Positions 1 through 7,120 of a stretch of DNA of 13,670 bases are shown one piece after another (the stretch's first letter is position 1; each line of letters opens with the position of its first letter). A program made the translations under genes and the position numbers. Origin of the DNA: an uncultured Collinsella sp. GTDB taxonomy: Bacteria > Actinomycetota > Coriobacteriia > Coriobacteriales > Coriobacteriaceae. The stretch is taken from assembly GCA_900556675.1 (NCBI GenBank), contig USQE01000012.1:1-13670 (forward strand). Direction: 5' to 3'. The notes beneath the pieces are model-generated. The model was not told the origin of the DNA. It searched no databases and saw nothing but the letters and a program-made list of their open reading frames with translations.

Positions 1-16
1 AGGTTTTATACCCCCG

Positions 17-1042
17 TTAGTTAAGACGCTCCACAAAGAAATCTGCCATGGAGAGGAACAGCTCGCGTGCGTGCGGATCAAGCTCAACGTTCTCGATGGC
101 CGCTTTGGCCTTAGCGGTCAGGTCGAGCGCGTAAGTGTGGGCGTAATCGATGGAGTCGGTCTCCTGGAAGATCTCCACGGCGCGTGCGAGCTGCGCGGGA
201 TCATCGGTGCCCGAGGAAAGAATCGCCTCGACCTCGTCGTGGTGGCGCTCATCAGAGAGGGCGTGTACGGCGACAAGCGTGCGCTTGCCCTCGGTGATGT
301 CGGTGCGGAAGTCCTTGTTGGCGGCTTCCTTAGTGCCGACAAGGTTGAGCAGGTCGTCCTGAATCTGAAAGGCAAGGCCTGTGTGCAGGCCAAAGGCGCG
401 CAGCGCTTCGATTTGCTCATCGCTGCCGCCGCCGATAATGGCTCCGGCGGCAAGCGGCGTGGCTCCGCTGTAAAACGCGGTCTTGTGCGTCGCCATGTCC
501 AGGTAGTCATCAACCGAGATATCAAAGCGCCCGTCGCGGACCCAACCCAGGTCGAGTGCTTGACCCTCGATGGTGCGGACGATCATCTCGGTAAGCTCGT
601 GGAGCACGCGCAGCTTCACGTCGGACTCCAGCGTAGGGTCGTCGAGAACCGTCTTGGTGACCATGGTGAGCGCCAGGTCGCCACAATTGATGGCAAGGCC
701 CGTGCCCTCGGTAAGGTGCATGCAGGGCTTGCCTCGACGAAGCTGTCCGTTGTCGGCGATGTCGTCGTGGATTAGCGCGCCCGACTGGAAATGCTCGATA
801 GCTGCCGCGGCGCTGCGGGCGCTCTCGAAGCTACCGCCCACTGCGGTTGCGGCGAGCATGCAGATAAGCGGGCGGTGGCGCTTGCCGGCGTTGGCCGTAA
901 AAGTCGAGAGCGGCGCGTACAGGTAGCGCTCGATATCGGCAGAGGTCGCCTGTCCGTCAAAGAACGTGGCCAGATAGTCGTTAATCTGGTCAAAGTGCTG
1001 GGCTAAAAAGCTGGTAAACGGACTGGACACGGGTTCTCGCAT
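17..1042 (-). CDS. Polyprenyl (isoprenyl) diphosphate synthase
   Basis: Trans-isoprenyl diphosphate synthase of the FPP/GGPP type, which condenses isopentenyl diphosphate with an allylic diphosphate in the cytoplasm. The protein has the substrate region GKRHRP, the first aspartate-rich motif DDIAD in LIHDDIADN followed by LRRGKP, and the second motif region FQIQDDLLNL. The second motif reads DDxxN instead of the usual DDxxD, a variant also known in some GGPP synthases. The start is uncertain. The frame stays open to an ATG at 1081 (354 residues), but neither that ATG nor the one at 1042 (341 residues) has a convincing ribosome binding site. I prefer 1042 because it leaves a short leader before the first conserved helix. 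It lies about 110 bases downstream of the PTS gene on the same strand and is probably a housekeeping gene, not part of the sugar system. Product chain length cannot be told from the sequence. Confidence is high for the family and modest for the start. Confidence 0.88.
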   Translation of the reverse strand: MREPVSSPFTSFLAQHFDQINDYLATFFDGQATSADIERYLYAPLSTFTANAGKRHRPLICMLAATAVGGSFESARSAAAAIEHFQSGALIHDDIADNGQLRRGKPCMHLTEGTGLAINCGDLALTMVTKTVLDDPTLESDVKLRVLHELTEMIVRTIEGQALDLGWVRDGRFDISVDDYLDMATHKTAFYSGATPLAAGAIIGGGSDEQIEALRAFGLHTGLAFQIQDDLLNLVGTKEAANKDFRTDITEGKRTLVAVHALSDERHHDEVEAILSSGTDDPAQLARAVEIFQETDSIDYAHTYALDLTAKAKAAIENVELDPHARELFLSMADFFVERLN

Positions 1043-1118
1043 TCTTTCTGAGGTTGCGTTGATGCAATATGCAGATAACATATTGCCACATCAGGGCGTT
1101 TGGCGCGGCAGTTTTGGC

Positions 1119-1162
1119 GATTTAGGACAACGGGCGTGCGTTTGATGGAGCGCGCCTAAATC
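1119..1162 (-). other. Inverted repeat overlapping the PTS-HAD stop codon
   Basis: The arms GATTTAGG (1119-1126) and CCTAAATC (1155-1162) are exact inverse complements around a 28-base loop, and GC-rich inner segments can partly extend the pairing. The right arm contains the stop codon of the PTS-HAD gene. On the minus strand no run of T follows, so it is not a classic intrinsic terminator. It may weaken read-through into the prenyl synthase gene or stabilise the 3' end of the message. Confidence 0.35.
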
Positions 1163-3606
1163 AGCCTAAAATGCTCGAGCGCCGCAACGACACCGTCGTG
1201 ATCGACGGTGTCGGTCACGTAATCGGCCTTATCCTTGAGATAGTCCGGCGCATTGCCCATGGCGATACCGACATCGACGGCGTTCATCAGCGAGACGTCA
1301 TTGCTGGCGTCGCCAATGCCGTATACGGTTCCGTGGTGGGGGTCGAGGGCGTCGAGTACAGACTGGATGCCCCCGCGCTTCGTGCATTCGCGGGGCGAGA
1401 TTTCGGTCACCTCGAGTTCGAGCTCGTTAAAGCACAGCAGCGGCTCAAGTGCCTTATCTTGAGCGATGTGGTTGGCGAGCGATGTAGACATCAAGATCTT
1501 GTAGACACTGTAATGTTGCAGCTGCGTGACTGCGTCGCCCAGGGTGCGCGCGTATCCGGGAGCATCGGGCGCATCGGCACTCATGCGCACGACGCCGTTG
1601 AGGCCCTCAAAGCGGATGACCTCGCCCGATTGCTCAAGGTAGGGGGCAAGACGCTGCAGCATACTGGGCGTCATCGACAGATCGCGAATTGCGTGTCCGT
1701 TGATCTCGGCGTAACCGCCCGCAAGACAGACGATGCCGGTCCAAGGCAGCTCAAGAAGTTTGGGGTGGATGCAGCTGAGGGTACGTCCCGTGCAGATAAA
1801 GGCCATGTTGCCGTTGGCGACAAACTCTCGGATTGCCTGCGAAACCGCCTCGTTGGGATAGGGGGAGAGGTCCCGCTCGTCTTCGGGAAGGTCTTGGGCG
1901 AGCCTGGGGTCTTGCCAGGCGAGCGTTCCGTCGATATCGAAGAAGCAAATATTGCCGCGCTTATGGGCTGCGCTGGCGGCAGGGGAGGCCGAGGTGGTGG
2001 GCACAAATTCCGGCTCGAGGCCCATGATCTGGTCAAAATGCTCTTTAACGCGGGGAACGGAGATGCCGATGATCACCTGGGCGGTCTTGCCCGTAATGAT
2101 GAGGCCCTTGGCGCCCACCGCGACAAACGACGCGTTATCTGCAACGATGGAAGGGTCTGCGACCTCGACGCGCAGGCGCGTGGCGCAGTTGGTTGCGCCC
2201 ACAATATTGCCAACGCCACCTAAAAGCTGAATTACCCGCTCAGCGAGGACGTGATCTTGATCGGATCGACTATTGACCTCGTCATTGGGAGATTGCTCTT
2301 TGGCAAAGCCGCTTTCCGTTAAACGATCGATTGCCGCGCGATTGGCAACATGATCCTCGCGGCCCGGCGTCTTAAGGTCATAGACCAAGATGAGTGCTCG
2401 AAAACTAACAAAAAAGATGAGGCTAAAGGCAAGGCCGATACCGAGCGCCAAAAGATAGGCACCGGCATGCGTGCGCATGAGCGGAATAAAGTTGAAGGCT
2501 GCCATCTCAATCAGGCCGCCCGAGAAGATGCCGACGATGCCAAAGAGATTCATGGTTGTGGCAAGGCAAGACGATAAGACGGCGTAGAGCAAAAAGAGCC
2601 CGGGGTGGGTGAACATAAAGAGAAACTCGAGTGGCTCGGTAACGCCGCAAACCACCGAGGCGACGATGGCGGGCAAAAGGATGACCTTAAGGCCGGCGCG
2701 GCGCTCTGGTTTTGCGGTGGAGTAGAACGCGGCTGCGATGGCGGGAAGGCCAAAGAGCTTGACCCAGCCGGTGGCGGTAAAACCGGCCCACGGCGCAAGT
2801 TCATTAAGGGGGCGCGTGCTATGGGAGAGGATGGGGAGCAAGCTGCTCCACGTGGCGTAGATGCCGTCGTTAATGACCAGGTTGTCGTAGTAGATCGGCA
2901 TGTAGAGCAGGTGGTGCAGCCCCATGGGCTCGAGCGCTCGCTCCAAAAGCACAAAGATGCCCACGCCAAAGGGGCCGACGCTCGTAAGTGCATGGCGCAG
3001 CGTTTCGGTCATTGCGTATACGGAGGGCACGATGGCGGCCGAGATAGCGGCAAGGGCAAACACGGCAAAAAAGCTGATGAGGTAGACCAGCGAGGAGCCC
3101 GAGAAGGTGCCGAGCCAATCGGGAACCTTGGCATCGTAGAAGCGGTCATGGATGGCGACGACGGTTGCCGATACCGCCAGCGGGCCGATAATGCCGGTGT
3201 CGAGCGTCTTGATGCCGTCGATGATGGTGATGCCGCTAGCGGAGGTCAAAGACGACGGGTACTTAAGTCCAAGATTGTCTCCGCTCAGCTTAATGATCTC
3301 GCTCAAAAAGAAGCAGTAGGCAAAATAGGCGACGAGAGCCTCGAGGCAGCAACGAGCCGGTTGTTTTTGGGCAAGACCGATGGGCAGCGCTACGGCAAAA
3401 AGGAGCGGGAGGCGTTTAAAGACCGTCCACGAGCCGCGCTGGATGATGGTCCAAAAAGCGTACCAAGGGGTTCCGTATACGGCGAGATCGCCGACGATGT
3501 CCGCAGTCGTTGCGAGAGCGGAGACGCCGACCATGAGGCCTGATATAGAAAACAGCATGGCGGGCGCGAACATTGCCCCGCCAAAGCGTTGGATTTTTTG
3601 CAGCAT
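1156..3606 (-). CDS. PTS alpha-glucoside-type EIICB fused to a Cof-type HAD phosphatase
   Basis: An 816-residue three-domain protein. Residues 1-410 are a membrane EIIC of the glucose/alpha-glucoside class: typical N-terminus MLQKIQRFGGAMFAPAMLF, many hydrophobic segments, and the signature GVTEPLEFLFMF near 321. Residues 452-530 are EIIB with the phosphorylated cysteine C474 in TNCATRLR. An Ala/Ser/Pro-rich linker (about 535-548) leads to a complete HAD type IIB (Cof) phosphatase at 550-816: D557 and D559 in DIDGTL, T606 in CTGR, K743, and D766/D770 in GDASND. No EIIA domain is present, so phosphate must come from an EIIA made elsewhere. The start is firm, with GGAAGG six bases before the ATG. 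It is divergent from a TreR-like regulator, and two candidate operators lie upstream. Domain identities are clear from motifs. The sugar (maltose, trehalose or another alpha-glucoside) and the phosphatase substrate are inference. EIICB proteins normally end after EIIB, so the HAD tail is unusual. Confidence 0.93.
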   Translation of the reverse strand: MLQKIQRFGGAMFAPAMLFSISGLMVGVSALATTADIVGDLAVYGTPWYAFWTIIQRGSWTVFKRLPLLFAVALPIGLAQKQPARCCLEALVAYFAYCFFLSEIIKLSGDNLGLKYPSSLTSASGITIIDGIKTLDTGIIGPLAVSATVVAIHDRFYDAKVPDWLGTFSGSSLVYLISFFAVFALAAISAAIVPSVYAMTETLRHALTSVGPFGVGIFVLLERALEPMGLHHLLYMPIYYDNLVINDGIYATWSSLLPILSHSTRPLNELAPWAGFTATGWVKLFGLPAIAAAFYSTAKPERRAGLKVILLPAIVASVVCGVTEPLEFLFMFTHPGLFLLYAVLSSCLATTMNLFGIVGIFSGGLIEMAAFNFIPLMRTHAGAYLLALGIGLAFSLIFFVSFRALILVYDLKTPGREDHVANRAAIDRLTESGFAKEQSPNDEVNSRSDQDHVLAERVIQLLGGVGNIVGATNCATRLRVEVADPSIVADNASFVAVGAKGLIITGKTAQVIIGISVPRVKEHFDQIMGLEPEFVPTTSASPAASAAHKRGNICFFDIDGTLAWQDPRLAQDLPEDERDLSPYPNEAVSQAIREFVANGNMAFICTGRTLSCIHPKLLELPWTGIVCLAGGYAEINGHAIRDLSMTPSMLQRLAPYLEQSGEVIRFEGLNGVVRMSADAPDAPGYARTLGDAVTQLQHYSVYKILMSTSLANHIAQDKALEPLLCFNELELEVTEISPRECTKRGGIQSVLDALDPHHGTVYGIGDASNDVSLMNAVDVGIAMGNAPDYLKDKADYVTDTVDHDGVVAALEHFRLI

Positions 3607-3647
3607 GTTCTGCCTTCCGAATATCGAGGCGCGTTGCGCGTGGGGAA

Positions 3648-3659
3648 ACGTTTAAACAA
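3648..3659. promoter_or_regulatory. Candidate GntR (TreR-like) operator 1, PTS promoter
   Basis: ACGTTTAAACAA contains the perfect palindrome GTTTAAAC and matches the window consensus TTGTTTAAACAA at 10 of 12 positions. It falls just downstream of the minus-strand -10 box at 3667-3672, about where transcription of the PTS-HAD gene should begin, which suits repression. Binding by the neighbouring GntR protein is inferred. Confidence 0.6.
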
Positions 3660-3666
3660 TGGATTC

Positions 3667-3672
3667 ATTGTA
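3667..3672 (-). promoter_or_regulatory. Probable -10 box of the PTS-HAD promoter
   Basis: TACAAT on the minus strand, five of six matches to TATAAT, about 60 bases before the PTS-HAD start codon. The -35 position at 17-base spacing (minus-strand GGTACG) matches poorly, so the promoter may be weak or need help. The same TACAAT box with a poor -35 occurs ahead of malQ. Confidence 0.45.
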
Positions 3673-3769
3673 GAGGACCAGACGATTGTCGTACCGGCAG
3701 TTTTGAGCGAAACCGATTTGGGCATGACAGAAACCGTCAACGGTTAAATCCTGTCGCTTTACCGATATT

Positions 3770-3781
3770 CGGTTTAAACAA
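3770..3781. promoter_or_regulatory. Candidate GntR operator 2, regulator promoter
   Basis: CGGTTTAAACAA shares the GTTTAAAC palindrome and matches TTGTTTAAACAA at 10 of 12 positions. It coincides with the expected -35 region of the gntR promoter, whose extended -10 TGCTATCGT lies at 3792-3800. This suggests autoregulation. Its centre is 122 bases from that of operator 1. Confidence 0.6.
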
Positions 3782-3791
3782 CTTTAAGAAA

Positions 3792-3800
3792 TGCTATCGT
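3792..3800 (+). promoter_or_regulatory. Extended -10 box of the gntR promoter
   Basis: TGCTATCGT fits the extended form TGnTATnnT. The -35 region (TTTAAA, 3773-3778, 16-base spacing) is degenerate and lies inside operator 2. Transcription would begin near 3807, giving a short leader before the start codon at 3836. Confidence 0.4.
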
Positions 3801-3835
3801 GCCTAGCCGGAAATGAATAATGTAGAGGTGAAACA

Positions 3836-4555
3836 ATGCCAAAAGCGATATACGAAGGAATCTACCGAGAAATACGCTCGCGCATCATTAATGGGACCTA
3901 TGCGTTTCAGGAGATGCTGCCAACCGAAGCCGAGCTGACCGCGGAGTTCGGATGCACTCGCAATACCGTCCGTCGCGCCTTGGGTATGCTGGCCGACGGG
4001 ATGTTTGTGCAGCCCATACACGGCAAGGGCGTGCGCGTTATTTGGCTTAAGGGCGAAACCGACATGTTGGGCGCACTCGAAGAGGTTGAGTCGTTTGGCG
4101 AGTTTGCAAAGCGCAACAATGCCGTTGCATCTACGGACGTTAAGTCTTTCGAACATCTGGTTTGCACCGAGCAACTCTCTCGTCACCTGGGCTTTAAGGT
4201 GGGCGAGGAGTTGATTCGCGTAGTGCGTGTCCGAAGCCTCAACGGCAACGCGCGCCAAGTGGACCATGGCTATTTTTTGGCGTCGATCGCCAAGGGCCTG
4301 ACTCCCGAGATCGCGGCAGATTCTATTTACGGCTATCTGGAGCACAAGCGCGGTGTCAAAGTGATGGCGAGCCGTCGTACGGTGAGTGTCGAGCTCGCCA
4401 ACGATGAGGACTGCAGCTATCTTGACCTCGGCAAATACAACTGCGTTGCCGTCATGGAGAGTCAGTCGTACACCTCGGACGGCATCTTGTTTGAGGTGAC
4501 GCACACTCGCACACACCCCGAGATCTTCCATTACCGTGTCAATTCCAAGCGATAG
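3836..4555 (+). CDS. GntR-family (HutC/TreR-like) transcriptional regulator
   Basis: A 239-residue sugar-responsive repressor. Residues 3-70 form the GntR winged helix, with IYREIRSRI, LPTEAELTAEFGCTRNTVRRA and the wing HGKGVRV. Residues about 90-235 form the UTRA effector domain, with SIYGYLEHKRGVKV, the VELANDED stretch and a C-terminal FEVTHTRTHPEIFHYRV typical of the HutC subgroup. The layout and wording resemble TreR of Bacillus subtilis, which binds TTGTATATACAA-like palindromes and responds to trehalose-6-phosphate (family knowledge). Length is normal for the family. The start is supported by AGAGGTG five bases before the ATG. It is divergent from the PTS-HAD gene and followed by a strong terminator. 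Five matching palindromes in the window mark the PTS gene, itself, the ABC operon and malQ as likely targets. The effector is unknown; a phosphorylated alpha-glucoside made by the adjacent PTS is the natural guess. Confidence 0.92.
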   Translation: MPKAIYEGIYREIRSRIINGTYAFQEMLPTEAELTAEFGCTRNTVRRALGMLADGMFVQPIHGKGVRVIWLKGETDMLGALEEVESFGEFAKRNNAVASTDVKSFEHLVCTEQLSRHLGFKVGEELIRVVRVRSLNGNARQVDHGYFLASIAKGLTPEIAADSIYGYLEHKRGVKVMASRRTVSVELANDEDCSYLDLGKYNCVAVMESQSYTSDGILFEVTHTRTHPEIFHYRVNSKR

Positions 4556-4593
4556 CCGGCTAGCTCGCAGCCTGACGAGACTCATGGCCTCAA

Positions 4594-4648
4594 AGAGAAA
4601 ATGCCCGGTCAAACCGACGGTACATCGGCTTGACCGGGCGTTTTCTCT
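4594..4648 (+). terminator. Intrinsic terminator after gntR
   Basis: The left arm AGAGAAAATGCCCGGTCAA (4594-4612) pairs with 4630-4648 over 19 positions with a single T-G wobble, ending in TTTT within the right arm. A small CCGA/TCGG hairpin sits in the loop. A-rich on the left and T-rich on the right, it could also work on the other strand. It separates gntR from the ABC operon, implying that the operon has its own promoter. Confidence 0.88.
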
Positions 4649-4666
4649 GCATTCGATAACAAATAA

Positions 4667-4678
4667 TTGTTTATACAA
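4667..4678. promoter_or_regulatory. Candidate GntR operator 3, ABC operon upstream site
   Basis: TTGTTTATACAA is the closest match in the window to the TreR-type operator TTGTATATACAA known from Bacillus, differing at one base. It lies 195 bases before the importer's first start codon, and its centre is 75 bases (about seven helical turns) from that of operator 4. Confidence 0.68.
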
Positions 4679-4741
4679 AACTTGTCAAGTATCAAGTTGA
4701 AATTACCGTTCACCGAAGTTTTTCTACCGCTCTAGTAATAC

Positions 4742-4753
4742 TTGTTCAAACAA
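4742..4753. promoter_or_regulatory. Candidate GntR operator 4, ABC operon proximal site
   Basis: TTGTTCAAACAA is palindromic at 10 of 12 positions and matches TTGTTTAAACAA at 11 of 12. It follows the -10-like TAATAC (4736-4741) immediately, so a bound repressor would sit on the transcription start. Confidence 0.65.
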
Positions 4754-4819
4754 CTAGCCAAATAGCGTATCGTTCAAATCAGCAAAAGGGGCAAAGTCCC
4801 CGAGCCAATCTCCGAAGGC

Positions 4820-4838
4820 GGCGGCAAAGGGTGCCGCC
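4820..4838 (+). other. Short GC-rich leader hairpin before the binding-protein gene
   Basis: GGCGGC (4820-4825) pairs with GCCGCC (4833-4838) around the seven-base loop AAAGGGT, ending nine bases before the ribosome binding site at 4847. It could affect translation or 5' stability of a highly expressed message. The pairing is short and may be fortuitous. Confidence 0.35.
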
Positions 4839-4846
4839 ACGGTGTG

Positions 4847-4855
4847 AAAGGGTGG
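4847..4855 (+). promoter_or_regulatory. Ribosome binding site deciding the binding-protein start
   Basis: AAAGGGTGG lies six bases before the ATG at 4862. It overlaps the extension that would result from the in-frame GTG at 4844, so the shorter start is preferred. That start also gives a normal Tat lipoprotein signal beginning MKNEMSRRQF. Confidence 0.7.
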
Positions 4856-4861
4856 ATTGTA

Positions 4862-6178
4862 ATGAAGAACGAAATGAGCAGAAGGCAGTTCCTGGGCTTT
4901 GCTGGTTCCGCGGCTGCAGTTCTTGGTCTGGGCCTCGTGGGTTGCGGTGGTTCTGCCGGCTCCGGCTCCTCTGCTTCTGGTGACGCTGCCGAGGTCTACT
5001 TCCTCCAATTCAAGCCCGAGGTCGACAAGGAGTGGAAGGAGATCGCCAAGGCCTATAAGAAGGAGAAGGGCGTCGAGGTCAAGATCGTGACCGCCGCTTC
5101 CAACACCTACGAGGAGAAGCTTAAGTCCGAGATGTCCAAGAGCTCCGCTCCGACCCTGTTCCAGGTCAACGGTCCCACCGGTCTTAAGAACTGGAAGGAT
5201 TACTGCGCCGACCTGTCCGATACCAAGCTCCGCGGTGAGCTCATTGATGACTCCCTGGCTCTGCAGTCCGACGGCAAGGATGTGTGCATCGACTGGGTTC
5301 AGGAGAGCTTCGGCATTATTTACAACAAGCAGCTGCTCGAGAAGGCTGGCTACAAGGCCGAGGACATCAACTCCTTCGACAAGCTGAAGGCTTGTGCCGA
5401 TGACATCCAGGCCCGCAAGGACGAGCTTGGTGTCGAGGGTGCCTTCACTTCCGCCGGCATGGACGACTCCTCCAGCTGGCGCTACACCACCCACCTTGCC
5501 AACATGCCGCTCTACTACGAGTTTGAGAAGGAGCACAACCAGGAGGACGACGAGATCAAGGGTGAGTTCCTCGACAACTACAAGCAGATCTTCGACCTGT
5601 ACATCACCGACTCCACCTGCGATCCTTCGCAGCTTGCTTCCAAGACCGGCGACGACGCCACCAACGAGTTCGCAACCGGCAAGGCCGTCTTCTACCAGAA
5701 CGGCTCTTGGGCCTACTCTGACCTCGTCAAGGCCGGCATGACCGACGATCAGATTGGCATGATGCCGATCTACATCGGTGTTGACGGCGAGGAGAACCAG
5801 GGCCTGTGCTCCGGCGGCGAGAACTACTGGTGCGTCAGTTCCCAGGCTTCCGAGGATGCCCAGAAGGCCACCGAGGACTTCATGTATTGGTGCGTCACCG
5901 CTGACACCCCGACCAGCATCATCGCCGACAAGATGGGTCTGACCGCTCCGTTCAAGAGCGCCAAGGAGACCACCAACGTCTTCTCGCAGCAGGCCGTTGC
6001 CATGGCCAAGGACGGCAAGAAGACCGTCGCTTGGGACTTCGTCTACATTCCCTCCGAGGAGTGGAAGAAGAACCTCAAGCAGGCTCTGATTGCCTACGCT
6101 GCCGATAACAGCAAGTGGGACGGCGTCAAGAACGCCTTCGTCGATGGCTGGAAGACCGAGAAGGCCGCTTCCGAGTAA
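4862..6178 (+). CDS. Sugar ABC transporter substrate-binding lipoprotein (Tat type)
   Basis: A 438-residue extracellular solute-binding protein of the MalE/MsmE type, which captures sugar outside the cell for the membrane permeases. The N-terminus has a twin-arginine motif SRRQFLGF (6-13), a hydrophobic stretch (14-26) and a lipobox LVGC with C28 as the lipidated cysteine, followed by a Gly/Ser-rich tether. The mature part has the usual binding-protein pattern: YNKQLLEKAG at the domain hinge, NEFATGKAVFYQNGSW, and an aromatic-rich ligand region with WRYTTHLANMPLYYEF. Seven further cysteines occur in the mature protein. Codon choice is strikingly biased (nearly all Lys AAG, Gly GGC/GGT), suggesting very high expression. 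It is first in a four-gene operon and followed by a stem-loop. The ligand is probably an alpha-glucoside or malto-oligosaccharide, judged only from the regulator and nearby malQ and phosphorylase. Confidence 0.92.
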   Translation: MKNEMSRRQFLGFAGSAAAVLGLGLVGCGGSAGSGSSASGDAAEVYFLQFKPEVDKEWKEIAKAYKKEKGVEVKIVTAASNTYEEKLKSEMSKSSAPTLFQVNGPTGLKNWKDYCADLSDTKLRGELIDDSLALQSDGKDVCIDWVQESFGIIYNKQLLEKAGYKAEDINSFDKLKACADDIQARKDELGVEGAFTSAGMDDSSSWRYTTHLANMPLYYEFEKEHNQEDDEIKGEFLDNYKQIFDLYITDSTCDPSQLASKTGDDATNEFATGKAVFYQNGSWAYSDLVKAGMTDDQIGMMPIYIGVDGEENQGLCSGGENYWCVSSQASEDAQKATEDFMYWCVTADTPTSIIADKMGLTAPFKSAKETTNVFSQQAVAMAKDGKKTVAWDFVYIPSEEWKKNLKQALIAYAADNSKWDGVKNAFVDGWKTEKAASE

Positions 6179-6209
6179 GCAGTTGCTGCCCAAGCTATCT
6201 GATTAGCGA

Positions 6210-6245
6210 CAGGGGGCGGGCAGACGTTGGTTTGCCCGCCCCCTG
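6210..6245 (+). other. Perfect intercistronic stem-loop after the binding-protein gene
   Basis: A 13-base perfect inverted repeat (arms 6210-6222 and 6233-6245, CAGGGGGCGGGCA and its complement) with a 10-base loop. No T-run follows; GAAAGGA, the next gene's ribosome binding site, comes about eight bases later. In E. coli, structures between malE and malF protect the binding-protein message from 3' decay and partly limit transcription. The same role is inferred here, giving more binding protein than permease. Confidence 0.8.
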
Positions 6246-6265
6246 CATATTGAAAGGACCCTTTT

Positions 6266-7120
6266 ATGGGCAAAGCACTCAAGCGCTGGTGGCCGCTCTT
6301 TATGCTGCCCACGTGCCTGGCGTTTATGATCGGGTTCGTGATCCCTTTTATCCAGGGCTTCTATCTCTCGTTCTGCCAGTTTATTATCATTAGTAACGCG
6401 CACTTTGTCGGTATCGAGAACTACGTGCGCGCGCTGTCCGATCCGCAGTTCTCCACGTCGTTCTTCTTTACCGTGGCGTTTGCCTTCCTGTCGACGGTGC
6501 TCATCAACGTGATCGCCCTGGCCATTGCGCAGGCGCTCACCCGCAAGGCGCTCAAAGGCACCAACATCTTCCGTACGATCTTCTTTATGCCTAACCTGAT
6601 CGGCGGCATCGTGCTGGGCTACATTTGGCAGATTCTGATCAACTGCCTGCTCTCCAACGTGGGCGCCCAGCTCATCGCTCTTAACTCTGCTGCTGGCTTC
6701 TGGGGCCTTATCATCCTGACCCTGTGGCAGCAGGTCGGCTACATGATGATCATCTACATCGCTGGTCTGCAGTCCATTCCGTCCGACTACATCGAGGCCG
6801 CCAAGGTCGACGGCGCTACGGCATGGCAGACGTTTTGGAAGGTTAAGATCCCTAACCTGATGCCGACCATCACCATCTGTCTGTTCCTGTCCATCACCAA
6901 CGGCTTTAAGCTGTTCGACCAGAACCTCGCCCTTACCGGCGGCGCCCCCGCGCACTCCACCGAGATGCTCGCCCTGAACATCTACAACACGTTCTATTCG
7001 CGTGCCGGTATCGCATGGCAGGGCATTGGTCAGGCCAAGGCGGTTATCTTCTGCATCCTGGTCGTGGCCATCTCCATGATCCAGCTTAAGGCCACGAGGT
7101 CCAAGGAGGTGCAGCAGTAA
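6266..7120 (+). CDS. Sugar ABC transporter permease, MalF/MsmF type
   Basis: A 284-residue inner-membrane permease of the binding-protein-dependent transport family. Hydrophobic segments lie near residues 10-33, 64-92, 104-128, 143-168, 200-212 and 256-274, matching the six-helix plan of MsmF/LacF-type subunits without the long extra loop of E. coli MalF. The EAA loop that docks on the ATPase is at about 177-196 (IEAAKVDGATAWQTFWKVKIP). The start is supported by AAAGGA seven bases before the ATG. Its stop overlaps the next permease start by one base (TAATG), implying coupled translation of the two pore subunits in equal amounts. The substrate is shared with the binding protein and not visible in this subunit. 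Confidence 0.93.
   Translation: MGKALKRWWPLFMLPTCLAFMIGFVIPFIQGFYLSFCQFIIISNAHFVGIENYVRALSDPQFSTSFFFTVAFAFLSTVLINVIALAIAQALTRKALKGTNIFRTIFFMPNLIGGIVLGYIWQILINCLLSNVGAQLIALNSAAGFWGLIILTLWQQVGYMMIIYIAGLQSIPSDYIEAAKVDGATAWQTFWKVKIPNLMPTITICLFLSITNGFKLFDQNLALTGGAPAHSTEMLALNIYNTFYSRAGIAWQGIGQAKAVIFCILVVAISMIQLKATRSKEVQQ

Larger units (their letters stand above)
4649..4861 (+). promoter_or_regulatory. Promoter and leader region of the ABC importer operon
   Basis: A non-coding stretch of about 210 bases between the gntR terminator and the first importer gene. It is AT-rich up to about 4760, holds two candidate operators (4667-4678 and 4742-4753) and an AT-rich -10-like TAATAC at 4736-4741, directly before the second operator. 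No good -35 pairs with it, so the exact promoter is not resolved. The last 60 bases are purine- and GC-rich and form a short hairpin (4820-4838) ahead of the ribosome binding site. No small open frame with coding character was seen. Confidence 0.55.

Noticed and set aside
1119..1162. Classic terminator for the PTS-HAD gene
   Set aside because: The inverted repeat is real but no T-run follows on the minus strand and the loop is long, so I list it only as a hairpin.
3803..4678. Long open frame on the minus strand opposite gntR (291 codons)
   Set aside because: It is a mirror of the clear GntR gene, has no family resemblance and runs through the terminator hairpin at 4594-4648.
4844..4861. GTG start at 4844 for the binding protein
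   Set aside because: It would put the ribosome binding site AAAGGGTGG inside the coding region and add six residues before a normal Tat signal.
4754..6193. Long minus-strand frame opposite the binding-protein gene (479 codons)
   Set aside because: It is leucine- and valine-rich low-complexity translation, the expected by-product of a highly codon-biased GC-rich gene on the other strand.
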